A stretch of 64,000 bases of DNA from Microbaculum marinum. Lineage in GTDB: Bacteria > Pseudomonadota > Alphaproteobacteria > Rhizobiales > Tepidamorphaceae. Shown in pieces: positions 52,703-62,206 of the stretch (positions within the stretch are counted from its first letter, which is position 1; each line of letters begins with the position of its first letter). Under the pieces are notes generated by a model. That model was not told where the DNA came from, made no database searches, and worked only from the letters and a program-made list of their open reading frames with translations. Location: assembly GCF_042646165.1 (NCBI RefSeq), contig NZ_JBHRTC010000004.1. The stretch is one strand, 5' to 3'. Both the position numbers and the translations under genes were made by a program.

Positions 52703-53869
52703 TCAGCCTTTTCCCTCCGGCATCACCAGCCGGTGCGTCGGAAAATCCTCGAACGTCGCCTCCGGCACCTCGAAATTCGTCGCCAGCAGCAGGTCCGTCT
52801 GCGCCGACATCCACTCGGTGATGGAAATCGACTCGTAGGTGGCGTTGTTGAGCGCCAGCAGGACCTCGAGATCCTCATCGCCGACGTTTTCGATGTAGTG
52901 GCCGAACCCCTGCGGGACGTAGCCGACGTCGCCGGCAGAGAAATCCTCGGTTTTCGCGCGGCCGGCCGATCCGAAAACGGTCATCCGGGCCCTGCCGGAC
53001 ATGTAGAACTGCCATTCCGCCGCGTTCGGATGCCAGTGCATCTCCCGCATTCCGCCGGGCCTAATCGTCAGTATTGCGCCCGTGATCGTCGAGGAGATCG
53101 GGAACTCGTTCTGCGACACGATGGAAATCGTACCGCCCGGAAATTCCTCGGGTTTCTGGGCCAGCAGCTGGTAGCGGTGGCTGAGCGGGCCTGCGGTCAC
53201 CGAACCGGGCGGCGGATCGAGCGGCAGCGCGGCGGGGACCGGTCCCTGCGAAATATAGACCTCCTTCTTCGGAAAGTTGGCGAAGGTCGATTCCGGCACC
53301 CCGAAATTCTTCGCCAGCACCTCTTTCGGGGTATGCGCGAGCCAGTCGGTGATCGAGAAGGTGCCGTACTCGGAGAAATAGCCGTTGTCGAATACCAGAA
53401 TGAACTCGCAGCCTTCGGGGCCGAGTCCCTGGATCGAATGGCCGTAGCCGCGCGGAAAGTACCAGACATCTCCCTTGCCGAAGTCGACCGTCTGCGACTG
53501 GCCCTCCGGGTCGACGATGGTGATCCGGGCGCGGCCTTTCAGCATGTACGCCCATTCCGCGGCATTGGCATGCCAGTGGAGTTCCCGCAGGCCGCCGGGG
53601 TCCAGCGTCATGTAGACGCCGGCGATCTTCTCCGACACGGGAAATTGGGACACGTTCGCCTGTTTCGAGGTTCCGCCGTCGTACCGAGCAACCGTCTCCT
53701 GCCCCATCGCGAAGCGGAACGAAGGCAGTTCCTTGCCCGCGAGGGGTTCCGGCGCCGGTCCGAAGGGAGGCTGCATCGTCGCTTCATGCGCGTCCGCGAC
53801 GCCGCCGGAGGCCATCAGGCCGCCCAGTGCAGCACCGCCCAGAACCAACCGCCTCGAGATCTCGGTCAT
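52703..53869 (-). CDS. exported bicupin oxalate decarboxylase
   Basis: 388 residues. A Tat-like signal (SRRLVLGGAALGGL, end about residue 27) predicts export of a folded, metal-loaded protein. Two cupins each hold a Mn site: HWHANAAEW with GYGHSI, and HWHPNAAEW with GFGHYI. The lid between beta strands of the first cupin reads FSEYGTF where the Bacillus enzyme has SENST; the Glu is kept. It probably splits oxalate to formate and CO2, though oxidase activity is possible. Purine-rich site GGGAGGGG precedes the ATG. Confidence 0.87.
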   Translation of the reverse strand: MTEISRRLVLGGAALGGLMASGGVADAHEATMQPPFGPAPEPLAGKELPSFRFAMGQETVARYDGGTSKQANVSQFPVSEKIAGVYMTLDPGGLRELHWHANAAEWAYMLKGRARITIVDPEGQSQTVDFGKGDVWYFPRGYGHSIQGLGPEGCEFILVFDNGYFSEYGTFSITDWLAHTPKEVLAKNFGVPESTFANFPKKEVYISQGPVPAALPLDPPPGSVTAGPLSHRYQLLAQKPEEFPGGTISIVSQNEFPISSTITGAILTIRPGGMREMHWHPNAAEWQFYMSGRARMTVFGSAGRAKTEDFSAGDVGYVPQGFGHYIENVGDEDLEVLLALNNATYESISITEWMSAQTDLLLATNFEVPEATFEDFPTHRLVMPEGKG

Positions 53870-54005
53870 TGTCGCCCCTCCCTCGGCCCGCAGGCCTGTC
53901 GACCTTGTTGATTGCGCGGGGATATTCCTACGGATCCAGGGCGTCCGGCAATCATACCTGGAGATAAGGCCCCGCAATTCCCGGCATGTCGTCGGGGCCG
54001 GGACC

Positions 54006-54959
54006 TCAGGGATCGCTCTGCCAGGGCGGCGCCATCCGTTCCCAACCGTCCATCTGATGCCGGAACCAGGTGAACTGGCGCTTGGCGTACTGCCGCGTTT
54101 CCGCCCTGGTCTTCTCCGCCGCCTGCTCGAGGGTCAGTTCGCCACGCAGATGCGCAATCAGGGGCCTCAGGCCGTGGGCCCGATAGCCGGGCAGATCGTG
54201 ATCGAGTTCCATCTCCATCACCGCCCGGGCCTCCTCCAGCGCCCCGGCGGCCAGCATCACGTCGACGCGCTCGTCGATCCGCGCCCGCAACCGGTCGCGG
54301 TCGGGCCACAACACCAGCTTCGCGGCCGTGGCCGGATCGATCAGAGCCGGGCCCGGCGACTGGCGCTGCCATTCGGAGATGGGACGGCCCGTCGCCTCGT
54401 GGACTTCCAGCGCCCGGAGGATCCGGTGCGGATCACTCGGCGGCAGCCGCTCGGCCGCGTCCGGATCCCGTGCGGACAGTTCCGCGTACAGGGCCTCGGC
54501 GCCCTCTTCGGCAAGCCTTCGACGGATCGGCTCGCGAATCTCGGCAGGGATCTCCGGAATCGGCGACAGGCCCTGGGTGAGCGCCTTGAAGTACATCCCG
54601 GTGCCGCCCACGACGATCGGCACGCGGCGCGACGCCATCGCCTCCTCGATCGCCAGTTCGACATCGGACAACCACCGCCCCACCGAATAGCCGTCGCGAA
54701 TCGGGACATGCCCGTAGAGACGGTGCAGCACCCGGGCTTCCTCGACCTCGGTCGGCCGCGCCGTCAGGATGCGCAACTCGGCATAGACCTGCATGGAATC
54801 GGCGTTTATGACGGTGCCGGCGACCCGCTCGGCAAGTTCGAGCGCCAGCGCCGACTTGCCGCTCGCCGTGGGTCCTGCGATCAGTACGGGCCTCCGTTCC
54901 TTCAGGAGGCTCAGTTTCTCCTCGAAATCCCTCAACACAGGTGCCCGTTCCGCTTCCAT
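54006..54959 (-). CDS. miaA: tRNA dimethylallyltransferase
   Basis: 317 residues. Adds dimethylallyl to A37 of tRNAs that read U-starting codons. LIAGPTASGKSALALELAE is the P-loop (residues 27-45), followed by INADSMQVYAELRILTARPT and VGGTGMYFKALTQGL; RQYAKRQFTWFRHQ ends the catalytic part. The ATG at 54959 overlaps the serB ATG on the other strand. Later in-frame GTG or TTG starts near 54938 are possible and would keep the P-loop. Confidence 0.93.
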   Translation of the reverse strand: MEAERAPVLRDFEEKLSLLKERRPVLIAGPTASGKSALALELAERVAGTVINADSMQVYAELRILTARPTEVEEARVLHRLYGHVPIRDGYSVGRWLSDVELAIEEAMASRRVPIVVGGTGMYFKALTQGLSPIPEIPAEIREPIRRRLAEEGAEALYAELSARDPDAAERLPPSDPHRILRALEVHEATGRPISEWQRQSPGPALIDPATAAKLVLWPDRDRLRARIDERVDVMLAAGALEEARAVMEMELDHDLPGYRAHGLRPLIAHLRGELTLEQAAEKTRAETRQYAKRQFTWFRHQMDGWERMAPPWQSDP

Positions 54960-55845
54960 GAACCACGTCGTCGTCCTGATCGCCGATTCAAAGTCCGGTC
55001 TGGCTCCAGAAGTCGTCGAGACCGTCCGCACCGCCACCGGCGGCGGCGAGGAGCGCTGGCTCCGCAACGGCGTGGCCTGCGACATACCATTGCAGTCGCC
55101 CGTCGCCGAACCGAAATCGCTCGCAGCCGACATCCGCGCCGGCCTGTCCGGCATGGCCGTCGACGTTGCGATCCTGCCGGCAGACAACCGGCGCAAGTCG
55201 CTGCTCATCGCAGACATGGATTCGACCATTATCGGTCAGGAATGCATCGATGAGCTGGCCGACATGGTCGGCCTCAAGGCGCACGTCGCTGCCATTACCG
55301 AACGGGCGATGCGCGGCGAGATCGCCTTCGAGCCGGCGCTGCGGGAGCGCGTCGCGCTTCTGAAAGGCATCGATCTGGAGACCATCCGGCGACTGATCGA
55401 CGAGCGGATCACGCTCAATCCAGGTGCAGAAACCCTTATACGGACCATGCGCGCGCACGGAGCGCACACCGCGCTGGTCTCCGGCGGTTTCAGCCTGTTC
55501 ACCTCCAGGATCGCGGCCCTCGTCGGCTTCGACGAAAACCGTGCTAACGAACTGCTGCTGGAGGGCGACCGGCTTGTCGGGCTGGTCCGGGAGCCGATTC
55601 TGGGTCGCGACGCAAAGCGCGAGGCCCTGCTCGAACTGACTGCGGCAGCGGGCATCTCGAAGGATGCCGCCATCGCGGTCGGGGACGGGGCCAACGATCT
55701 TGCGATGCTGCAGGAAGCCGGACTGGGCGTCGCCTATCACGCCAAGCCGGCCGTCGCGGATGCCGCCGACATCAGGATCGATCACGGTGATCTGACGGCG
55801 CTGCTTTACGTTCAAGGCTACCGGAACGCCGATTTCGTCAGCTGA
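54958..55845 (+). CDS. serB: phosphoserine phosphatase
   Basis: 295 residues. Hydrolyses phosphoserine in serine synthesis. The first 80 residues are an ACT-like region; the HAD domain starts LLIADMDSTIIGQECIDELAD with nucleophile Asp86 and acid Asp88. ALVSGGFSLFTSRIA, and GDGANDLAMLQEAGLGVAYHAKP complete the HAD motifs. Start MNHVVVLIAD matches family starts. The divergent miaA shares the CATG at the start. A hairpin ends the gene. Confidence 0.94.
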   Translation: MNHVVVLIADSKSGLAPEVVETVRTATGGGEERWLRNGVACDIPLQSPVAEPKSLAADIRAGLSGMAVDVAILPADNRRKSLLIADMDSTIIGQECIDELADMVGLKAHVAAITERAMRGEIAFEPALRERVALLKGIDLETIRRLIDERITLNPGAETLIRTMRAHGAHTALVSGGFSLFTSRIAALVGFDENRANELLLEGDRLVGLVREPILGRDAKREALLELTAAAGISKDAAIAVGDGANDLAMLQEAGLGVAYHAKPAVADAADIRIDHGDLTALLYVQGYRNADFVS

Positions 55846-55862
55846 AGCCGACGTCAAACGCA

Positions 55863-55889
55863 AAACGGCGGGCCACAGGCCCGCCGTTT
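55863..55889. terminator. hairpin between convergent serB and degP
   Basis: AAACGGCGGGCC pairs perfectly with GGCCCGCCGTTT around a three-base loop. A-rich and T-containing flanks on each side fit a bidirectional terminator for the two convergent genes. Confidence 0.85.
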
Positions 55890-55911
55890 GCAATCTGGCA
55901 ACGGCTGCCGG

Positions 55912-57420
55912 CTACTCGTCGAACGGCACCACCACAAACCGCAGCTCGCCGGCCGGATTGGCGATCAGCAGCAAGGCCGACTTCCGGCCCTTGTCCTTCA
56001 GCGAATCGAGCTGTTCGCGGACGTCGGCGGCCGAAGACACCTTCTCCTGTGCGACCTCGACGACCACGTCGCCCGCACGGATCTGCCGTTCGGCGGCCGG
56101 CCCGTCCGGGTCGACTTCTGTGATGATGGCACCCGCGACCGTTCCATCGATGCTGTAGCGCTCGCGCAGCTCGTCGTTCAGGTCGCTCAGGTCGAGGCCG
56201 AGCGCGCTGACGGTGGTGCTGTCGGGCTGCTCTTCGGCCGGCTCGTCCTCCGTATCGAGCGAGGCGAGCTCCTCGCCTTCCTCGAGACGACCGACATTGA
56301 CCCTGAGCGTCAGCTCTTCGCCCTTGCGAAGAACCTTCACGTCGACGTCCTTGCCGATGCTCGTGTTGGCGACGATCCGCGGCAGCTGGCGCATCTCGGT
56401 TACCGGCTTGCCGTCGAACTCGAGGATGACGTCGCCCGTCTCGATCCCGCCTTCTTCGGCCGGGCCGTCCTCGCTGACGCCGGCGACGAGCGCGCCCGAC
56501 GCAGAGGCCATGCCGAGGCTCTCGGCGATGTCATCGGTCACGGACTGGATGCGGACCCCGAGCCAGCCGCGCCGCGTCTCGCCGAACTCGATGAGCTGGT
56601 CGATGACGTTCTGGGCGATGTTTGCAGGCACCGCGAAGCCGATGCCGATGGAGCCGCCCGACGGCGAGATGATCGCCGTGTTCACGCCCACGACCTCGCC
56701 ATCCATGTTGAACAGCGGGCCGCCCGAATTGCCCCGGTTGATGGAGGCATCCGTCTGGATGAAGGAGTCGTAGGGGCCGGCGTTGATGTCGCGGTTGCGC
56801 GCCGAGACGATGCCCGCCGTCACCGTGCCGCCGAGGCCGAACGGATTGCCGATCGCAAGCACCCAGTCGCCGACCCGAAGCGAGTCGGAATCGCCGAACT
56901 TCAGCGCCTTCAACGGCTCCGCAGGCTGGACCCGGAGGACGGCAAGATCGGTCTTCTCGTCCCGGCCGATCAGTTCCGCCGGCAGCTTCGTTCCGTCGTT
57001 GAAGTTGGCGACGATCTCGTCGGCGTCCGCGATGACGTGATTGTTGGTGATGATGATGCCGGATTCGTCGATGATGAAGCCCGAGCCCAGCGAGTTGACG
57101 CGGCGCGGGCGCTGATCCTGCTCACCGTTGCCTTCCTGGTTGAAGAACTCCTCGAAGAACTCCTCGAACGGCGAACCTTCGGGTACCTGGGGCATGGGGA
57201 TGCCGCGCGATCCGGTGACCCGCTGGGACGTCGAGATATTGACCACCGAATCGATCAGCGCATCCGACAGGTCGGCGAAGGAATCCGGGGCGCCCCGTGC
57301 GTAGGCGGGCGTCTGCGTGTCGAAGGACGCGGTGCCCACCACCGCAACTGCCAGCGCCACCGCGCCCATACGCACACACCGTGCCCGAAGTGACCGGGCC
57401 GAACGATGCTCAAACGCCAT
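55912..57420 (-). CDS. Do/HtrA-type periplasmic serine protease
   Basis: 502 residues. A signal sequence (about residues 15-42) directs it to the periplasm. The trypsin-like domain has His128 (TNNHVIAD), Asp158 (KTDLAVL) and Ser232 (NRGNSGGPLF). Two PDZ domains follow (about 305-390 and 405-502). It degrades misfolded envelope proteins. GGAGG six bases before 57420 fixes the start. It lies downstream of hflK-hflC-DUF2065, with a short gap, which is a usual alphaproteobacterial order. Confidence 0.94.
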   Translation of the reverse strand: MAFEHRSARSLRARCVRMGAVALAVAVVGTASFDTQTPAYARGAPDSFADLSDALIDSVVNISTSQRVTGSRGIPMPQVPEGSPFEEFFEEFFNQEGNGEQDQRPRRVNSLGSGFIIDESGIIITNNHVIADADEIVANFNDGTKLPAELIGRDEKTDLAVLRVQPAEPLKALKFGDSDSLRVGDWVLAIGNPFGLGGTVTAGIVSARNRDINAGPYDSFIQTDASINRGNSGGPLFNMDGEVVGVNTAIISPSGGSIGIGFAVPANIAQNVIDQLIEFGETRRGWLGVRIQSVTDDIAESLGMASASGALVAGVSEDGPAEEGGIETGDVILEFDGKPVTEMRQLPRIVANTSIGKDVDVKVLRKGEELTLRVNVGRLEEGEELASLDTEDEPAEEQPDSTTVSALGLDLSDLNDELRERYSIDGTVAGAIITEVDPDGPAAERQIRAGDVVVEVAQEKVSSAADVREQLDSLKDKGRKSALLLIANPAGELRFVVVPFDE

Positions 57421-57541
57421 TTGGAAGCCTCCAATCAAGAACCACGTCGGCGTCGGCGACTCTGGCGACGCGCGCACTGCCAGTCCGAAGATTACACCAA
57501 CTGCACCAATCCCCGGAAACCGATAACACAATCGTATGCGA

Positions 57542-57727
57542 TCAGCCGCGGATCAGCCACACGACGAACAGGCCGGTGGCGGCCGCTGCCAGGCCGCCTG
57601 CCCTGAGCGTGGCGTCCGGCATGCCGAGCGCCGATTCCATCATCCGCTTCAGACGGGACGGAAATGCGGCGTAGACGACGCCCTCTATCACCAGGACCAG
57701 TCCGAGAGCGACGACGAAATCGCTCAT
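57542..57727 (-). CDS. DUF2065 small membrane protein
   Basis: 61 residues, with two hydrophobic helices (VVALGLVLVIEGVVYAAFP and LAAAATGLFVVWLI) and a basic loop between. Typical of DUF2065, which regularly lies next to HflC in this class. Function unknown; a membrane accessory of the HflKC complex is plausible. Its ATG overlaps the hflC stop (ATGA). Confidence 0.85.
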   Translation of the reverse strand: MSDFVVALGLVLVIEGVVYAAFPSRLKRMMESALGMPDATLRAGGLAAAATGLFVVWLIRG

Positions 57728-58641
57728 TCAGCCTGTGCCGCCGGGGAGCCGCCGATGCCGGGCTGCTGCTCGGAGCCGAACGGCGTTCCGAAATATCGGA
57801 AGAAGTCCGAATTCGGCGACAGAAGCAGCCGGGTGTCCCCATTCGCCAGAGCGTCGTCATAAGCCTGCATGGACCGGTAGAACGCGAAGAAGTCCGGATC
57901 CTGGGTATAGGCTTCGGCGAATATCGAACTGCGTTCGGCATCGCCCTCGCCTCGGATCTGTTCCGATTCGCGATTTGCGTCGGCCACGATGACGATCGCA
58001 TCGCGATCGGCCCGCGCCCTGATCCGGCGCGCCTCCTCGGCACCTTCCGCCCGGATCTGCGAGGCTTCCTGCTCGCGTTCGGTCTGCATGCGCCGGAAGA
58101 TCGCCTCCGAGTTCGCCTGCGGCAGGTCGGCCCTGCGAATGCGCACGTCGATGACCGTAATGCCGAAACTCTGGGCCTCGCGGTTTACCTGCTGCGTGAT
58201 CTGCGTCATCAATTCGGGACGGTCATCGCGCACCACGGCGAAGAACGTGGCATCGCCGAGCACGCGGCGGACGGCCGAGTTGAGGACCGTGGCCAGCCGC
58301 GAGCTCGCCTGGCTGATCGAGCCGGCCGACTGATAGAACCTAAGCGGATCGGTGATCCGGTAGCGGGCGAACGCGTCGACGACCAGGCGCTTCTGGTCGG
58401 AGGCGATGACCTCCTGGACCGGCGAATCGAGATCGAGGATGCGGTTGTCGACGAAGATGACCGAATCCGCGATCGGCAGTTTCCAGTGCAGGCCGGGATC
58501 GTTGATGATCACGCGCTGCGGTTCGCCGAAGCGGAGAACGAGGGCGTTTTCGGTCTGATAGACGGTAAACACCGAGCCCCACAGCGCGATGAGCGCGATG
58601 ACGATCAGGACCAGCACGCCACCAAAAAGGGATCGTCTCAT
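57724..58641 (-). CDS. hflC: HflC membrane protease modulator
   Basis: 305 residues, SPFH/prohibitin family. A single N-terminal membrane anchor (about 5-25, LVLIVIALIALWGSVFTVYQ), the SPFH domain and a helical segment with REQEASQIRAEGAEEARRIRARADRDA. It joins HflK to form a membrane ring around FtsH. Start ATG overlaps the hflK stop. Second in the hflK-hflC-DUF2065 operon. Confidence 0.93.
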   Translation of the reverse strand: MRRSLFGGVLVLIVIALIALWGSVFTVYQTENALVLRFGEPQRVIINDPGLHWKLPIADSVIFVDNRILDLDSPVQEVIASDQKRLVVDAFARYRITDPLRFYQSAGSISQASSRLATVLNSAVRRVLGDATFFAVVRDDRPELMTQITQQVNREAQSFGITVIDVRIRRADLPQANSEAIFRRMQTEREQEASQIRAEGAEEARRIRARADRDAIVIVADANRESEQIRGEGDAERSSIFAEAYTQDPDFFAFYRSMQAYDDALANGDTRLLLSPNSDFFRYFGTPFGSEQQPGIGGSPAAQAE

Positions 58642-59780
58642 TGGGCTGCTCCCGAACTCACGTTTCCACTGCCCGTTCGGGATGCCGGCCGGCCAAGCTG
58701 TTCGAGCGGCAGGTAGGGAACGACCCCGCTGCCGCCGGCCTGCTCGTCGATGATGATGTTCTCGGTCGAGCCCAGGACCCTTTGCATGGTCTCGATGAAC
58801 AGGCGCTCGCGGGTCACGGCGGGCGCCTTGCGGTATTCCTCGAAGACGCTGAGGAAGCGGTCGGCCTGACCACGCGCCTCCGCGACCGTCTGGTCGCGAT
58901 AGGCCTCGGCCTGCTGCGTCACCTGGGCGGCTTCACCACGCGCTTCCGGCACGACCCGGTTCGCGTAGGCCTGGGCCTCGTTGCGAAGGCGCTCCTGGTC
59001 GGCGCGGGCGGCCTGCACGTCGCGGAAGGCATCGATGACCTGCGCCGGCGGATCGACCTTCTGGAGCTGCACCTGAGTGATGAGAATGCCGGACTCATAC
59101 GTGTTGAGGGTCTGCTGCATGAGTTCGAGCACATCCTGTTCCGTGATCGCACGCGCCTGCGTCAGGACCGGCTGCAACTGGCTGCGGCCGATCACCTCGC
59201 GCATGGCGCTTTCGGCAACGGCCTTCACGGTGCCTTCCGGATTCTGGATGTTGAAGAGATAGTCGGCCGCGTTGTTGATGAGCCAGAACACCGACACGTC
59301 CACGTCGACGATATTCTCGTCGCCGGTCAGGATCAGGCTTTCCTCGGGGACGTCACGGACGGTGGATGACCTGCCGTCCTCGAGCAGGCGCATGCCGATG
59401 TCGATCCGGTTGATGCGGGTAACCTGCGGCGTCAGCACCGTCTCGATCGGATACGGCAGATGATAGTGGAGGCCCGGCCCGGTCTGCGTGACGAACTGGC
59501 CGAAGCGCAGCACGACCCCCTGCTGGTCTGCATCGACGCGGTAGAATCCGCTGAAGCCCCACAGCGCGACAAGCACCAGCGCGATAAGGAACAGGCCCTT
59601 GGCTCCCATCGAGCCGCCGGGCATGACCGACTTGAGCCGGTCCTGGCTGCGTCGCAGGATCTCCTCGAGGTCGGGAGGCTGTCCCCCCTGTCCGCCGCCG
59701 CCACCGCCGGGCGGGCTGCCCCAAGGGCCACCATTTCCTCCGCGCCAGCCGCCGCTGCCGCCTTGATTGCTCCAGGGCAT
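58638..59780 (-). CDS. hflK: HflK membrane protease modulator
   Basis: 380 residues. A Gly-rich N-terminus (GGSGGWRGGNGGPWGSPPGGGG) precedes a membrane segment (about 63-82), then the SPFH domain with VDADQQGVVLRFGQFV and a long helical tail (EAQAYANRVVPEARGEAAQVTQQAEAYRDQTVAEARGQADRFL). Forms the HflKC complex that regulates FtsH. GGAG precedes the ATG at 59780. First gene of its operon. Confidence 0.94.
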   Translation of the reverse strand: MPWSNQGGSGGWRGGNGGPWGSPPGGGGGGQGGQPPDLEEILRRSQDRLKSVMPGGSMGAKGLFLIALVLVALWGFSGFYRVDADQQGVVLRFGQFVTQTGPGLHYHLPYPIETVLTPQVTRINRIDIGMRLLEDGRSSTVRDVPEESLILTGDENIVDVDVSVFWLINNAADYLFNIQNPEGTVKAVAESAMREVIGRSQLQPVLTQARAITEQDVLELMQQTLNTYESGILITQVQLQKVDPPAQVIDAFRDVQAARADQERLRNEAQAYANRVVPEARGEAAQVTQQAEAYRDQTVAEARGQADRFLSVFEEYRKAPAVTRERLFIETMQRVLGSTENIIIDEQAGGSGVVPYLPLEQLGRPASRTGSGNVSSGAAQ

Positions 59781-59975
59781 TGATGCTCCTCGTTCGTGTG
59801 AAATCCCGCGTCCGGTAGCGGCCGGAAATCCAAGCCCGCCGCGTTATAGGACAGCGTCCCCCCGCTTTCAACGAAAGCCGGTCCAGCGGCAGACGTGGGC
59901 ACTCGCCCCGCTGTTGTCAACTGGAGGACACCGTTTCGCCAGACGCCGACGGTCCGGCGCCCCCGGCCGCAGGTT

Positions 59976-61103
59976 TCAGTAGAGCACGACCGAACGGATC
60001 GATTCGCCGGCGTGCATCAGATCGAAGCCCTTGTTGATCTCGTCCAGCGGCATCGTGTGGGTGATCATCGGATCGATCTCGATCTTGCCGTCCATGTACC
60101 ACTCGACGATCTTCGGGACGTCCGTCCGCCCCCGTGCGCCGCCGAAGGCGGTACCCTTCCAGACGCGGCCAGTGACGAGCTGGAAGGGGCGGGTGGAAAT
60201 CTCCGCGCCGGCCGGCGCGACGCCGATGACGATCGACTGGCCCCAGCCGCGATGCGCGCATTCGAGCGCCTGGCGCATGACGGTGACGTTGCCGGTGCAG
60301 TCGAACGTGTAGTCCGCGCCGCCGATCTGGTCGGCGCCGTGCTTCGTCATGTTGACGAGGTGCGCGACGAGGTCCCCGTCGATTTCGGTCGGATTGACGA
60401 AATGGGTCATGCCGAAACGCTCGCCCCACTCCTTCTTCGAATTGTTCAGGTCGACGCCGATGATCATGTCGGCGCCGGCGAGCCTGAGACCCTGGATGAC
60501 GTTCAGCCCGATGCCGCCGAGCCCGAACACGACGGCCTTGGCGCCGGCCTCGACCTTGGCCGTGTTGATCACCGCGCCGATGCCGGTGGTGACGCCGCAG
60601 CCGATATAGCAGACCTTGTCGAACGGCGCGTCCTCGCGGATCTTCGCGACCGCGATCTCCGGCAGCACCGTGTGGTTGGCGAAGGTCGACGTGCCCATGT
60701 AGTGGAACAGCGGCTTGCCATCGAGCGAGAACCGGGACGAGCCGTCGGGCATCAGCCCCTGCCCCTGGGTCGCGCGGATCGCCGTGCACAGGTTGGTCTT
60801 CTGCGACAGGCAACTCGGGCACTGGCGGCACTCGGGCGTGTAGAGCGGAATGACATGGTCGCCCTTCTTCACGCTCTTGACGCCGGGCCCGACGTCGACG
60901 ACCACACCGGCGCCTTCGTGTCCGAGAATCGCCGGGAACAGGCCTTCCGGATCGGCGCCGGACAGCGTGAACTCGTCTGTGTGGCAGATACCGGTCGCCC
61001 TGACCTCGACCAGGACCTCGCCTTCCTTCGGACCCTCAAGGTCGACCTCGGCAATCTCGAGCGGCTTGCCGGCCTCGAAGGCCACGGCGGCGCAGGTTTT
61101 CAT
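59976..61103 (-). CDS. S-(hydroxymethyl)glutathione dehydrogenase
   Basis: 375 residues, class III zinc alcohol dehydrogenase (AdhC/FrmA). Oxidises S-hydroxymethylglutathione, the adduct of formaldehyde and glutathione, with NAD+. ATGICHTDEFTLSGADPEG, GHEGAGVVVDVG (catalytic zinc), ECRQCPSCLSQKTNLC (structural zinc), and FGLGGIGLNVIQG (NAD) are clear. The ATG at 61103 has GGAGG ten bases ahead. A later esterase step is not in the window. It is consistent with a methylated-amine or formaldehyde-forming metabolism, but this enzyme is widespread. Confidence 0.94.
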   Translation of the reverse strand: MKTCAAVAFEAGKPLEIAEVDLEGPKEGEVLVEVRATGICHTDEFTLSGADPEGLFPAILGHEGAGVVVDVGPGVKSVKKGDHVIPLYTPECRQCPSCLSQKTNLCTAIRATQGQGLMPDGSSRFSLDGKPLFHYMGTSTFANHTVLPEIAVAKIREDAPFDKVCYIGCGVTTGIGAVINTAKVEAGAKAVVFGLGGIGLNVIQGLRLAGADMIIGVDLNNSKKEWGERFGMTHFVNPTEIDGDLVAHLVNMTKHGADQIGGADYTFDCTGNVTVMRQALECAHRGWGQSIVIGVAPAGAEISTRPFQLVTGRVWKGTAFGGARGRTDVPKIVEWYMDGKIEIDPMITHTMPLDEINKGFDLMHAGESIRSVVLY

Positions 61104-61181
61104 GGGCAGCGATCCTCCGGTTGGTGAATTCGGGCGCACCTTGCCCGGTAACCGGGGGCGGGAGCAAGGCCGGACCGACCG

Positions 61182-61697
61182 TCAATGCGAGGATCGTTCG
61201 TACACCACGAATGCAAAGCCGGCCGAATCCTTTTCCGACCGCTCACCCGGTTCCCGCGAGACCTCATGCCAGGCGCCCATATCGATCTCCGGGAACGTGG
61301 CGTTGCCCTCCGCTGCCGTCGCGACTTCGGTGACATAGAGGCGGTCGGCCCGATCGAGCGCCTCGGCGTAGATCTGCGCACCGCCTATGATGAAGACCTC
61401 GTCGAGACCGCGCGCACGGGCAAAGCCCTCGGCGAGCGTGACGGCCTCATCCAGCGAATAGGCGACAGTGACGTCGGGCGCGGTGAATCCGGTGCGGCGG
61501 GTCACGACGATATTGTCGCGCCCCGGCAGGGGTCGGCCGATCGATTCGAACGTCTTGCGGCCCATGATCACGGGTTTGCCCATCGTGACCGACTTGAAGT
61601 ACCTCAGGTCCGACGGCAACCGCCACGGCAGGCCGTTGTCACGGCCGATGACCCCATTCTCCGCGATGGCGACGATGATCGATAGGCGGGCGGTCAT
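61182..61697 (-). CDS. folA: dihydrofolate reductase
   Basis: 171 residues. Reduces dihydrofolate with NADPH. SIIVAIAENGVIGRDNGLPWRLPSDLRYFK, MGRKTFESIGRPLPGRDNIVVTR and VFIIGGAQIYAEAL are the standard motifs. The ATG at 61697 overlaps the stop of the upstream GNAT gene. Works with the thymidylate synthase two genes upstream, and is a trimethoprim target family. Confidence 0.95.
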   Translation of the reverse strand: MTARLSIIVAIAENGVIGRDNGLPWRLPSDLRYFKSVTMGKPVIMGRKTFESIGRPLPGRDNIVVTRRTGFTAPDVTVAYSLDEAVTLAEGFARARGLDEVFIIGGAQIYAEALDRADRLYVTEVATAAEGNATFPEIDMGAWHEVSREPGERSEKDSAGFAFVVYERSSH

Positions 61698-62206
61698 TCG
61701 TCGGACGCCGCAAGCCGGTCGAGCGCCTCTCCGGACGCCCTGAACCCGGTCCATCCGTCCAGCGCCGTGGCGCCCAGTGACTTGTAGAAGCCGATCGAAG
61801 GCTCGTTCCAGTCGAGAACCGACCATTCCAGCCGCCCGAGCCCTTCCTCCAAGCAGCGCCCGGCCAGCCGCTTGAGCATCGCCTTGCCGATTCCCCTGCC
61901 CCGGAAGGACGGCCTGACGTACAGGTCCTCCACATAGATCCCGTGCTGGCCGCGAAACGTCGAGAAACTGTAGAACCACATCGCGAAGCCGGCCGGCTTG
62001 CCGTCCCATTCGGCGATCTCGCAGAAGGTCCGCGGCATGTTTCCGAACAGGGCGAGATCGATATGCTCCTCCCGTGCCGTAACCTCGTCGGCAAGCTTCT
62101 CGTATTCGGCAAGCTCGCGGATGAATTCGAGCACGAGGCCGGCTTCCCCCGGCCAGGCCGGTCGGAGAGAGATCCCGCCCTTCGGCGGAGTGGCTTTAGC
62201 GGTCAA
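61694..62206 (-). CDS. GNAT acetyltransferase, spermidine/diamine type
   Basis: 170 residues. ISLRPAWPGEAGLVLEFIRELAEYEKL, FYSFSTFRGQHGIYVEDLYVRPSFRGRGIGKAMLKRLA (acetyl-CoA loop RGRGIG) and WSVLDWNEPSIGFYKSLGA match the diamine acetyltransferase subfamily. The start is a TTG at 62206 overlapping the stop of the SMR gene (TTGA). Both features indicate tight coupling between thyA and folA. Natural substrate unknown. Confidence 0.83.
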   Translation of the reverse strand: MTAKATPPKGGISLRPAWPGEAGLVLEFIRELAEYEKLADEVTAREEHIDLALFGNMPRTFCEIAEWDGKPAGFAMWFYSFSTFRGQHGIYVEDLYVRPSFRGRGIGKAMLKRLAGRCLEEGLGRLEWSVLDWNEPSIGFYKSLGATALDGWTGFRASGEALDRLAASDE

